A stretch of DNA of 64,000 bases from Mantamonas sphyraenae (Eukaryota > CRuMs > Mantamonadidae). The notes under the pieces were generated by a model. It was given only the letters and a program-made list of their open reading frames with translations. It had not been told where the DNA came from and ran no database searches. Positions 54,934 to 64,000 of the stretch are shown piece after piece. The position numbers and the translations under genes were made by a program. Every line of letters starts with the position of its first letter. Positions within the stretch are counted from its first letter, which is position 1. The stretch lies in assembly GCA_026936335.1 (NCBI GenBank), contig JAPMXV010000029.1:1-64000 (forward strand). The letters run 5' to 3'.

Positions 54934-56584
54934 TCACTCCTCCTCCACACGTTGCCTCTTTTCCACTTCTTCTTCCTCCTCATCCCTCTCTCGCTTCTTC
55001 GTCTCCCGTGCTCTCAGCCACCAGGGGACCCTTGCCGGTACAGCACCCCTCCCCACCCACCCAATCACCCTCTCCATCACCTCATCCGGCAGCGTCATCC
55101 ACTCTGCACTCGGTTCATACTCCTCCATCCCACCACATCCAAACATCGCCTCCCTCTCCTCCCCGTTCATCACCAACGCCACCACCACCGCCTCATCCAC
55201 CTGACCACCCCATCCAATCCAATGCCACGCCTTCCTCCACCCTTCCTCCCTCACCAACTCCACCGTTTCCACCCTTGGTTTTGCACCCCACGCCCGCAAC
55301 ACCTCCACAATCCTCTCATCCCCTCGCTTCACAGCTCGCTCCAGCGCAGTCTGCGTCCCTTCATCCCCTGCAAACGTGTCCACAGGCACACCCCACTCCC
55401 TCAACTCCCTCATCTTCTCCACATCCCCACACTCTACAAACTCCACGTGCTGCATCTTGTTCCTTTTCAACAGCCACTGCAGATAGCAATTGCCAACGCC
55501 CAGGATTGCCCAGCAGGACCGATTGTCCTGCATTCCCTCCGCCATTGCTGCTGCTCCTTTGTCCTCGATCCTGTTCCGGCTGAGGTTCAGTGTTTGCAAC
55601 CTCTTGTTCACCCTCAACCCCTGCGCCAGTGCTGCTGCTCCTTTGTCCTCGATGGTGTTGTCCGTAAGGCTCAGTGACTGCAAGCTGTCGTTCTCGCTCA
55701 GTGCCTTTGCCAGTGCTGCTGCTCCTTCTGCCCCGATGCGGTTATTGTCGAGCACCAGTCTCTGCAAGATGGTGTTCTCACACAGCGCCTGCGCTAGTGC
55801 TGCTGCTCCTTTGTCCCCGATGCCGTTGGCCCTGAGGTTCAGTGACTGCAAGCTGCTGTTCACACTCAGTGCCTGCTCCAGTGCTGCTGCTCCCTCGTCC
55901 CCGATGCCGTTGGCCCTGAGGTTCAGTGTCCGCAAGCTGTTGTTCACACTCAGTGCTTGCAGCAGTGCTACTGCTCCTTCTTCCTCGAAGCTGTTGTTGT
56001 TGAGGTGCAGCGTCTCCAAGGTCGTGTTCTCTCTCAGTGCCTGGCCCAGGGCTACAGTGCCTTCGTCGCCGATAAAGTTGAAGCCGAGATCAAGTGTCTG
56101 CAAGCTGCTCCCATTCAGTCCCTCTACCAGCGATGCTGCTTCTTTTTCCCAGATTTTGTTCCAACTGAGGCCCAGCGTCTTCAAGCTGCCGTTCACCTCC
56201 AGTGCCAGCGCCAGCTCCACTACTGCTTCGTACTCGAGGTTGTTGTCGTCGAGGAAAAGTGTCTCCAAGCTGCTGTTCCAACACAGTGCCCGCCCCAGTG
56301 CTTCTACCCCTTTGACCCCAATGTTGTTGGAGTCGAGGTGAACTATCTGCAAGCTGCTGTTCCTTCTCAGTGCGTCTCCCAGCGCTACTACCTCGTGGTC
56401 TCCTAGCCCCATGCCACTCATACTAAAACACTGTGTTCCACGTGTCAGCGCACCCTCCATTGTCCTCCATCCACTTCTTGAGGCACAAGACGTCCTGTGC
56501 CTCCCAGTCCCAACCCACCTCTCCCTGTGCCTTCAGTGCACTGCAAATCTGTTCATGGTCCCCCTTCCGTAGCAGCTCATCCAT
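54934..56584 (-). CDS. LRR-ankyrin array family protein, 11 LRRs, KRQR tail
   Basis: Model: exon 1 56584-56519 (MDELLRKGDHEQICSALKAQ..., 22 residues, the shortest), intron 56518-56431 (88 nt; donor GTGGGT, GCTGACACG, acceptor ACACAG), exon 2 56430-54934; 520 residues. About 11 LRRs, more diverged than most (DNNLEYEAVVELALALEVN; one repeat shortened at GLNGSSLQTL). The ankyrin-like pair and C-terminal domain are typical, with HWIGWGGQVDEAVVVALVM. The tail starts VPARVPWWLRARETKKRERD, where a local sequence change replaces the usual APARVAVGKSGE, then ends KRQRVEEE. Confidence 0.78.
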
Positions 56585-57968
56585 ATCCAAGTCTGCTTCC
56601 CCCTTTGTGAGTGCGTGTCACCAGCTTTCGCTATATCCTTCCCTTCTGCGTCCGCCTTCCCTCCCTCTCCACCACCAGCCCAACCCGCACGTTCTCCATC
56701 CATCCACTTTACTTGCCTTCTGGTTCTGATTCTGGTTCTGATTCCCATTCTGTGAGGACGGACGGGTTGTTAGACGGCGTTGCAAGTGCTGCTGCGCTTG
56801 ACAGGGCACCCCCTGCACCCGCCTTCCTCCTCCCTCTCCACCACCGGCCCAAAACACCCGTTCTCCATCCACCCAGTCACTTACCGTCGCCGGAGTATGA
56901 ATCTGTGAGAATGTGCGGGTGGTGTGAGACGCGTTGCATGCTGCTGCCGCGTTTGGCAAGACTCCCTTGCACCCCGCGGGCCCAAAGTCCCTTCCCCACC
57001 CAGCCCCCGGCGTCCCGTTGTTGTGCCGACGGCCCGATGCGTCGTCCTACGCATTGGACAGTCGGACACTGGAATGGTCGCCAGGCGTTGGCCGTCTGTG
57101 GTGCGTGGGGCGGCAGGACTTTGTTGCTGGCGCCAACCAGCCTCCTTCTCCCCGCCCAAACGGAAAAGCCGGTTGCACGCAGCCCCAGCGCACCCACCAA
57201 CCGGCATTGCCAAACCGAGACACCCACTGTGTCGTCAACCCACCTTGTTCGTCCATCTCCTTTTGTCAGTTGTGTTTGTCCTGCTTGGACGCGCGCTCTT
57301 TCTCCCACCCCCACTCGGCTGCTGCCCACCTGAATGCCTCCCCACCCCCCGTCCATCCAACAGGCCCAGGTCACTCCAGCCACGACATCGACTGCAGTCA
57401 CACCCACACATCCACCCACACATACCGCGCTCTGCGACAACCACCCACAGGATGCGCCCTTTATCACCCACACCAAGTTTAATGTCACCATTCCCCCTTT
57501 GCAGCCCCTGCTTACTCCTTTCTACTCTCCTCCTCTCCTTCTCTCTGTTCCATCTGATGCAACCATGGCACAGGAGGAGGAGCTGTGGTCCTGCCCACCA
57601 CGATGCACATCCCCGTCAAAGCACAAATCATGACCCGACGATCTCTCCATGGACAGTGTGTGATGGTGTCGACCACCCCGCTGTGATGCGATGATGGGCC
57701 AGAACAGGTTCGCGTCTGGCGCCACAAACACACTCACACAGCCACAGCAACCAGAAGGAGCACACGGCACTGCTGAAACACATGCACACCTTGGCCAACA
57801 AGCATCCCTTCAACAACGTCCCCGACCTCATGACCAGCAATCGCGTGCTCTTGGTCTGCCATGGCACCCTGAACACGCATGCTGATCCAACAGATCCAGC
57901 TCGTTCATGCCAACGTGCTTTCCATTTGCTCCTCGCACTTCTTGCAGACCTCCTCCCTTTGCTCCTCA
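56585..57968. other. Intergenic mosaic between the array and the giant membrane protein gene
   Basis: Upstream-element copies lie at 56754-56802 and 56909-56957. 56955-57490 matches 44005-44540. 57560-57700 matches 47060-47240. 57700-57968 adjoins the 3' end of the next gene. No gene supported. Confidence 0.5.
56754..56802 (-). promoter_or_regulatory. Family upstream element (two copies, 56754 and 56909)
   Basis: The first copy is about 170 bp upstream of the 56584 start; a second lies 155 bp further on. Both keep GCGTTGCA. Confidence 0.36.
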
Positions 57969-60900
57969 TCACAAGTCATCCATCTCAATCTTGTTCTCAT
58001 TGTCCCTAGAGTCGTCTCTTACGCGAGACCTCGTCCACATACTCATCCACGAGGTGTTGTACGACTCGAGGTCCTGCACGATGCTGGTCAACGCAGAGTC
58101 CGGGTTCTGGTCAGCATGTAGGACCAAGGAGCTGTACCACTCTGGATTGATCATATTCTGTGCGCTCTCCAGGCGTTGCACGGTGCAACCTTGCTTCACC
58201 TCCTTCAGCATCTGCACCTCCGCAAGCAACTTCTCCAACACTTGGTCATCCATTCGTTCCGTGGCGATTTTCTCCAAGCTTCCGTGGTAGTCGGCATGGA
58301 ACAGTGCGCGCACAGCCACCATGAACGTGTCTGCAGTTCCAGCTTTGCCGGCGTCCACGGTTTTGTCTCGTTGCAGCTCACGTACGCCGGTCCAAAGATC
58401 TCTCACGACGTAGGCCACACACACCACCAGCACACTGATGCCCACAGCCATCGTCAGATTGCCCCAATCATCGGCACTGCCCGAGTCGCTCTCGGTCACA
58501 AACACCATCCCAGCCACAAGCAAAACGAACGACTCGATCAGAAGAATGCTCTCCAAGTTGTTTTGCATGCTGGTTTTGTACGGCTGAGTGCGATCATGCA
58601 CCACAGTGGCACCACCGAGCACAAGCATGCCCATCAGACCCTGCAGCGCTGGCAGATTGGTGGCGAACAACTTGACACCCACCACTGCTCCTTTGCGCAG
58701 CAACACCATGGCTTCAAACCAAAAGTATTGCGGACCATACTTGTTGAAGATACTTGAGTACTTTTGCTGAAACTCTGTGCTTTCTCTGTTCTCAGCATCT
58801 CGACCTGTGAGCATGATGGACAGAAACACCACAGGCGTGCCCAGCACGTACACCAGCCCAAATACCACTGCAGGTCCCACCAGTTTGCTGTGGATCCCAC
58901 CTTCCACCCAGCAGAGCACATCTGGGGACGCGTCCATCACAAACACTCCGGTGCGCACCTCGGTGCAGTCAAACACCTCTAGCACGCGTGTGCACAGCGT
59001 AATGTACAACAGCCCCATCGAAAACAGCATCTCGTTGGTCAAATATCGCAGTGTAGATTGATCCACAACCTCTGCTTCCGTAAACAACGTGGAAACGTAG
59101 TGGCGCGTCAGTCCCAGCACAAACGACCCTTTGCTCTGCGCAGGATCGGGCTCGGCGCAGAACTCTGCGTGCTCCAATCGAAAGCGTTCACCGTTTTGCA
59201 TCACCCAATTGGCGTGCACGTACTGGACGAGGACACGCGTGAGCAAGCCGATCAGCAGCGCCACGGGCAGAAGCATGGTGACCCAGAATCGTGTTTCCGC
59301 GTTCCATCCCTGCGCCACGGAGCACTCGGGAGCCGCCGTGTCGATGTTAAAGTTGGCCAAAGAGAAGTAGTTGAACACACTCTGCACACCCTCGGGCCAG
59401 TTTAGACGATACTCGGCAAATGTGCTCATCACCTGCAGATGCGTAATGGCCAGTGCGGCGACTTTGCCCGTCTTTTTTTTTGGCGAGCTGCGGACTTGGC
59501 GCCGCACAAACACGAGGTAGAGGACAAAAAGCACGACCAAAATGGCCAGTGTTCCACCAGAGCCTTGGCGGCAGGGCTGACACGTGTCTCCCAGCTTGTA
59601 GTAGCCGGTGGAACATGTTCCACACAGGGTGCCCTCGTAGCCGGTCGCACATGCAGACGAGTTGCCACCCAAACATGCCGACTTGACCGCGCACTGTGTA
59701 AAACGCAGGTCGCCCGCTGTGCCGGTAGAAAAGTAGCCAGGTTGGGCAACGGGTTGGTTCAAGCGCCCCGTGCATTTGGCATTCGGTGGACACGGGATGC
59801 AGGGCAAGCCAGTCTGTAGGTTGGGTTGGTAAAAGTCAGCCTTGCACTGACAGTCGGACAAGCTCGTCGGCGCGTCGCCCGTGGCTTCCGTGTTGTCGGG
59901 GCACGTGAGCGCTTCCTGCAATACTCGGAATTGGACGGTCGGCTCCGATGCGAATTGCTGTCCCGCATTCAGGCTGACTTCCACCAAGTACTCACCCTGC
60001 GGTTGTGAAGCAGGCGAGACAAGCACAATTGCCGTGGTGGCGATGCTTGTCGGCGTGAACAGATTGCCCGTTCCCAACTGAACCGTGACGAACCCCGTGT
60101 CCAGAAACCCGGATCCGACAATGGTCACCGCTGCAGTTTGGCCGGGTGTCTTGCGTGCGGGTGTCACAGAGGTTACCGTCGGCGTCGGGTACGCGGTTAC
60201 TTTCAGCGACGTGTCCACCCAATTCAATCCGTTCAGAGCCACAAAGACGTCCAGCGACACCGCGGCACCTTGTGTGCGATGGTATGCAGGCAATGTGGCA
60301 ACCAACGTGTCCAACGACTTGCTGGCCTGCACGCTCGCAGACTGCCATCCGTTCCCGTCTTGGAGGCGCACCGAGGTCACATCGCTCACAGGTGCAAATC
60401 GTCCAGTAAGCGACACCACCGTGCCACCTGTGAGCGGCATGGCCCCTGGAATGCTTGCGTTCAAAGATGGTGCTGCGTACACGCGCATGGTCCTGCCGTT
60501 GCTTGTCCAATCGCCTCCGGCATTCGTGCTCACTTCCACACCCACGTCCACGTACCCCCCACCGTTCAGAGTGACCTTGCCTTCCAACGAGGGCATTGTA
60601 AAGCTGCACGATGTCCCCGCGTCCGTGCCAGTCACGTTGATGTACACTGGCGGCGAACTTTTGATCCACACACGAAGCGACCCGTCCACACCCGCCGCAT
60701 CGAGCATGTCGGTACCGGTGAGGGTGACATGGGTGGAACCTGTGATGGGTGCACTCGTGGGCGATGTGCTACTCACCACAGGCGACACCGTGACGAATGA
60801 GGCAGTCGTGTTGCCGCTGACCTCCACGCCGCCGTTGAGAGAGATGTCGACAGTAGCCGTGGTGGCCACCAAGGGCGGTGACCAACAGCTCACGCTTGTG

Positions 60901-63900
60901 CTGGAAACGTACGTGCAGGGCGTTGGTGCCTGTCCAAACTTGACGATCAGGTTGGGCACGTCGAGAAAGCCCGTGCCGAACACCAGTGCAGGCACGCGTA
61001 GGCCTGCCGGTGCCTTTGTGACACTGATGGCCTGCACACTGAGCGCTCCATGGTATGTAAAGGTGCCTGGATTCGTCGCCTTGACCCAGTCTTGGCCATT
61101 CAAGGCAACCCACAGCGTGGTTTGCAACGGTCGCGTTGTGACTGCGGAAGGCAATGCAGGCGTCACCACTTGCAACACACTCGCACTGGGTGTAATGGCG
61201 CTGAGCATACTGCTGTTCCATGCCATGGACGTCAACCTGACCTTGATGCCCACCAACGTGTGCAAGTACTCTCCCCGCACGGTGGTGGTCGTCCCTCCAG
61301 TCTGCTTGCCGTACTCGGGTGACGTGTGGTTAAACACGGGTGTGGCGTACACGCGCATGGTCCTGCCGTTGCTTGTCCAATCGCCTCCGGCATTCGTGCT
61401 CACTTCCACACCCACGTCCACGTACCCCTCACCGTTCAGAGTGACCTTGCCTTCCAACGAGGGCATTGTAAAGCTGCACGACGTCCCCGCGTCCGTGCCA
61501 GTCACGTTGATGTACACTGGCGGCGAACTTTTGATCCACACACGAAGCGACCCGTCCACACCCGCCGCATCGAGCATGTCGGTACCGGTGAGGGTGACAT
61601 GGGTGGAACCTGTGATGGGTGCACTCGTGGGCGATGTGCTACTCACCACAGGGGACACCGTGACGAATGAGGACGCACCATTCGTCGATGTGAACTGGTT
61701 CTCTGCGGTTTGGCCGTTTAGAGACACCTGAACGTTTGCTGTGCCCGCGACAATGCCTGGCACGGTGCATGTGATCGAAGAACTGTTCACAAACGTACCT
61801 GGCACCGTGGCACCGCCGATGCGCACGAGGATGTTTGGTGTGGAAACAAAGCCGGCGCCGAACACGGTGAGTTGCACGGGCAACTGCACAGGTGACTTTG
61901 CAGGATGGATCGCTGTCACGACGGGCATCGCGTACGTGTTCATGGTCACGTTGGTGTTGCTTGTGTAGTCGGCACTGTTGGTGGTCGCAGCCACCACCAC
62001 ACTGCCGACTGCCATACCAGCCGGCGTGGTGCATGTCAACACGGTGTCACTCACCATGGTGGCACTCACCGACGATCCACCCCCGAATCTGCACTTGATG
62101 AGCGCCGGGCTGTTGTCCGTCAGGTTGAACCCATGCCCGTGAATGGTCACCACAGTACCACCACTTGTGGGTCCCCACAACGGCGATATGCTGTCCACAC
62201 GGAAGAATCGCAACTCTTTCCACGGGCTCCATTGCTGCCCATTGAGCGCGATGCCCACTTCAGCATATCCGCTTGCGGGGATCGCCGGCAGCGTAGCACG
62301 CACAAGCACGTTGCTGACCCAGGTGCCCGTCACAGTTACCACCGTGTTGCCACTGCTACGCACTCGTGCACGTATCTCCACACCCGTGTTTGCAAATTGC
62401 TTTCCTCCGTCCGGAGCCAAGTCCAAAGAGATGCCTGACGTGGACACTGGCAACGTCCGTGGAGTGGCTCCAGCCAGCCCATGATCTCCGTACAACCCAA
62501 ACGAAATGGACCCTCCTACATACTGCACGCCATTGGGTGCAACCGTGACTTGTGTTGCGTGGGTCGCTCCGGGATCTAGCGCTGGGATGTTGAACGCAGG
62601 TGTCGTCACCAGAATTCCACTGCCCACAAACGCTGCGTTCGGCTGCTTTGCGGCGGTCGTTCCGGTGGGATCCATGTTCACCACAGGCGTGTCCCCTCCG
62701 TTTGTGAACGATGTCCCAGACAAGGTGATCACGGTGCCTCCACTGCTCAGGCCGCTGTACACCGTCGATGTCGTCAGTGTCATTGCGGACGTGTAAACGA
62801 GAAATCCAGGCGACTGCACCACAGAGTACTGCTGTCCGTTCAGGGTCACGTAGACAAGGCCACGTTGTGCATGCGCTGTGGCTGGCGAGGTGGTGCATTG
62901 CACCACCGTCCCTGAGGCCGATACAGTGGCCGCTACAGACACGTTTGTCGCCCCGCCGTTGGTTTCAAAAACACACTTGGAGGCTGCAGGCACGTGTCCG
63001 GTCGCGTTTTGAGCGTGGATGTCAACGACGGTGTTTCCAGACGATGGTCCGCTCACGGGGCTCAGCGCCAGCATATCTCCAGAGTAAAAGGAGAATGTGG
63101 GCGGCACGAACAACGGGCTGGTATTGTTCGACAGGATACTGACTGTGGCGCGTGCAGGATGGTCAAACGAAGGAGAGCGGCAAACCAGCTTGGATGAGCT
63201 CACCAGTTCGCACTGCGTCGACGCATGCTGGATTCCGCCAGAGACAAACGTCGGTTTGTCCGACGCGTCAAACACGCCGCCGACAATGGTTATCAGAGTG
63301 TCTCCACTTGTAGGACCGGCTTCAGGAGTGATGCCATTGACAACGGGGAAGGTTGCGTTGCACACGGTCGAACCCGGCAAAAAGTTTGCTGATCCCTCTG
63401 GGCAACTTGCACACGAGGTCACTCCGGTTGTGTTGGCAAAGGTGCCCGCCCGGCAGAGAGGACAGTCCACCAGACCGTTGTCTCCCGTCACAGCGGTTTG
63501 CAGGACGGAACCTGAAAAGGTGCCCACCTGTGTGCAGTTGAACACGGACTTGGTCATGCTCAGCACAGAGTCGATCCCGCCATTGTTGGCACTACTGAGT
63601 GCGCCCGAAGTGTACCCGGCCACAAAAACCATGCCTGTGGCGGATACGGCAACGGCACGGCCAAAATCGTCCGCAGCTGTGCCCCACACCTTGGTCCACA
63701 CAGTGGTCCCAGCCGAGTTCAGCTTCACGACAAAGATGTCCTTCAGCCCGGCATTGACTTGGCCACCCAAGTTTCCCGTGGTGATGCCAACGACGTAGAT
63801 GTCGTGCGCGGTGGACACGGCTACACCGTACGCCACTTCGTTGCCCGACGTGCCGATTTGTCTCGTCCACTGTCGTCCTCCGGTTGCGTTCCACTTGGTG

Positions 63901-64000
63901 ACAAACGCGTCGTCGCCCCCATGAAACTGTTGTCCGTCCAACGATGCTGACGTGTAGCCGGCAACATAGGCGTCACCCGAGGCAGACACAGCCACATCCT
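57969..64000 (-). CDS. Giant SBBP / IPT-TIG / Cys-rich / multi-TM surface protein, 5' end outside the window
   Basis: The frame is open to the window edge (in frame from 63998; no true start seen), at least 2009 residues. In order: SBBP beta-propeller repeats at residues ~1-140 (SGDAYVAGYTSASLDG, AHDIYVVGITTGNLGG), a Cys-rich stretch ~175-210 (CPLCRAGTF...CASCPEG), a long run of IPT/TIG immunoglobulin-like domains ~215-1360 (PxSGPxxGxTxVTI pattern), a second Cys-rich stretch ~1363-1475 ending CGTCSTGYYKLGDTCQPC, then 7-8 membrane segments ~1480-1865 with YGPQYFWFEAMVLLRK, and a ~140-residue cytoplasmic tail with coiled-coil tendency. Known: SBBP and IPT/TIG domains are extracellular. Inferred: a large surface receptor or adhesin related in anchor design to the 833-5494 protein. 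Confidence 0.9.
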   Translation of the reverse strand, partial: DVAVSASGDAYVAGYTSASLDGQQFHGGDDAFVTKWNATGGRQWTRQIGTSGNEVAYGVAVSTAHDIYVVGITTGNLGGQVNAGLKDIFVVKLNSAGTTVWTKVWGTAADDFGRAVAVSATGMVFVAGYTSGALSSANNGGIDSVLSMTKSVFNCTQVGTFSGSVLQTAVTGDNGLVDCPLCRAGTFANTTGVTSCASCPEGSANFLPGSTVCNATFPVVNGITPEAGPTSGDTLITIVGGVFDASDKPTFVSGGIQHASTQCELVSSSKLVCRSPSFDHPARATVSILSNNTSPLFVPPTFSFYSGDMLALSPVSGPSSGNTVVDIHAQNATGHVPAASKCVFETNGGATNVSVAATVSASGTVVQCTTSPATAHAQRGLVYVTLNGQQYSVVQSPGFLVYTSAMTLTTSTVYSGLSSGGTVITLSGTSFTNGGDTPVVNMDPTGTTAAKQPNAAFVGSGILVTTPAFNIPALDPGATHATQVTVAPNGVQYVGGSISFGLYGDHGLAGATPRTLPVSTSGISLDLAPDGGKQFANTGVEIRARVRSSGNTVVTVTGTWVSNVLVRATLPAIPASGYAEVGIALNGQQWSPWKELRFFRVDSISPLWGPTSGGTVVTIHGHGFNLTDNSPALIKCRFGGGSSVSATMVSDTVLTCTTPAGMAVGSVVVAATTNSADYTSNTNVTMNTYAMPVVTAIHPAKSPVQLPVQLTVFGAGFVSTPNILVRIGGATVPGTFVNSSSITCTVPGIVAGTANVQVSLNGQTAENQFTSTNGASSFVTVSPVVSSTSPTSAPITGSTHVTLTGTDMLDAAGVDGSLRVWIKSSPPVYINVTGTDAGTSCSFTMPSLEGKVTLNGEGYVDVGVEVSTNAGGDWTSNGRTMRVYATPVFNHTSPEYGKQTGGTTTTVRGEYLHTLVGIKVRLTSMAWNSSMLSAITPSASVLQVVTPALPSAVTTRPLQTTLWVALNGQDWVKATNPGTFTYHGALSVQAISVTKAPAGLRVPALVFGTGFLDVPNLIVKFGQAPTPCTYVSSTSVSCWSPPLVATTATVDISLNGGVEVSGNTTASFVTVSPVVSSTSPTSAPITGSTHVTLTGTDMLDAAGVDGSLRVWIKSSPPVYINVTGTDAGTSCSFTMPSLEGKVTLNGGGYVDVGVEVSTNAGGDWTSNGRTMRVYAAPSLNASIPGAMPLTGGTVVSLTGRFAPVSDVTSVRLQDGNGWQSASVQASKSLDTLVATLPAYHRTQGAAVSLDVFVALNGLNWVDTSLKVTAYPTPTVTSVTPARKTPGQTAAVTIVGSGFLDTGFVTVQLGTGNLFTPTSIATTAIVLVSPASQPQGEYLVEVSLNAGQQFASEPTVQFRVLQEALTCPDNTEATGDAPTSLSDCQCKADFYQPNLQTGLPCIPCPPNAKCTGRLNQPVAQPGYFSTGTAGDLRFTQCAVKSACLGGNSSACATGYEGTLCGTCSTGYYKLGDTCQPCRQGSGGTLAILVVLFVLYLVFVRRQVRSSPKKKTGKVAALAITHLQVMSTFAEYRLNWPEGVQSVFNYFSLANFNIDTAAPECSVAQGWNAETRFWVTMLLPVALLIGLLTRVLVQYVHANWVMQNGERFRLEHAEFCAEPDPAQSKGSFVLGLTRHYVSTLFTEAEVVDQSTLRYLTNEMLFSMGLLYITLCTRVLEVFDCTEVRTGVFVMDASPDVLCWVEGGIHSKLVGPAVVFGLVYVLGTPVVFLSIMLTGRDAENRESTEFQQKYSSIFNKYGPQYFWFEAMVLLRKGAVVGVKLFATNLPALQGLMGMLVLGGATVVHDRTQPYKTSMQNNLESILLIESFVLLVAGMVFVTESDSGSADDWGNLTMAVGISVLVVCVAYVVRDLWTGVRELQRDKTVDAGKAGTADTFMVAVRALFHADYHGSLEKIATERMDDQVLEKLLAEVQMLKEVKQGCTVQRLESAQNMINPEWYSSLVLHADQNPDSALTSIVQDLESYNTSWMSMWTRSRVRDDSRDNENKIEMDDL
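60475..61672 (-). repeat. Near-identical IPT/TIG module present twice
   Basis: 60475-60802 and 61345-61672 (328 bp each, offset 870 bp = 290 codons) differ at about three bases. They encode the same TIG segment (SPTSAPITGSTHVTLTG). The TIG domains between and around them are far more diverged, so this pair has been copied or converted recently. Confidence 0.9.

Noticed and set aside
11252-56584. NLR (NACHT/NB-ARC) immune receptors
   Set aside because: RNI-type LRRs resemble those of NLRC3-like proteins, but no Walker A/B or NACHT region exists in any member; only a ~30-residue exon precedes the LRRs.
60085-61731. 548-codon plus-strand ORF
   Set aside because: Antisense to the TIG domains of the 57969-64000 gene, which has recognisable domains in the sense frame.
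1-64000. tRNA, rRNA or transposase genes
   Set aside because: I found no cloverleaf-like B-box context, rRNA stretch, terminal inverted repeats or transposase/reverse-transcriptase motifs by eye. A tRNAscan or RepeatMasker run would be the proper test.

Overview
The window starts in a CCCTAA telomere array (TTAGGG type), so it is the left end of a eukaryotic chromosome. The window suggests a compact-genome protist: a TTAGGG telomere, very short introns, GC-rich coding sequence, and large surface proteins built from LRR, SBBP, IPT/TIG and Cys-rich/multi-TM modules. A choanoflagellate-like or other free-living unicellular opisthokont relative would fit. That placement is inference; nothing here fixes the species.

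Layout. 1-147 telomere; 191-631 a short hypothetical ORF; 833-5494 (+) an intact LRR receptor-like membrane protein. 5510-11160 (-) is a decayed SPRY-containing gene. From 11252 to 56584 runs a tandem array of one paralogous family: 15 minus-strand genes with open frames, one minus-strand pseudogene (23025-24378), one plus-strand copy with an in-frame stop (18950-20728), and several cut-off gene ends. 20857-22820 (-) is a decayed SBBP beta-propeller gene. 57969-64000 (-), cut by the window edge, is a giant SBBP/IPT-TIG/Cys-rich/multi-TM protein. Gaps between family genes are mosaics of duplicated blocks, a 162-bp tandem repeat and microsatellites.

The central observation concerns the array family. 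Each gene is best read as two exons. Exon 1 codes for about 22-30 residues (consensus M-x-N-L-x-x-x-D-W-x-x-L-L-x-S-G-D-H-x-x-I-C-S-A-L-E-A-E-G-E). A phase-0 intron of 59-138 nt follows, with a GTGGGT-like 5' site, a CTGAC(ACG) branch-point-like motif and a CACAG 3' site. Exon 2 codes for 5-20 RNI-type 28-residue LRRs, two ankyrin-like repeats, and a C-terminal domain ending near LPDEVMERVIGWVG, sometimes followed by an acidic/basic E-rich...KRQR tail. Open frames read through the intron, so a naive ORF call starts inside it and loses exon 1. A conserved element of about 40 bp lies roughly 110-180 bp upstream of the start of nearly every member.

No NACHT, kinase, TIR or membrane segment is visible in the family, apart from one odd hydrophobic tail in the 30858-32487 member. 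The members look like soluble LRR-ankyrin adaptor or recognition proteins, diversified by unequal exchange and gene conversion in a subtelomere. The two large membrane proteins at either end share a C-terminal design: Cys-rich module, 7-8 TM segments, and a Y-x-P-x-x-[WY]-[WF]-[YF]-E motif region. Function of the array is unknown; a role in recognition is inference from architecture and variability only.
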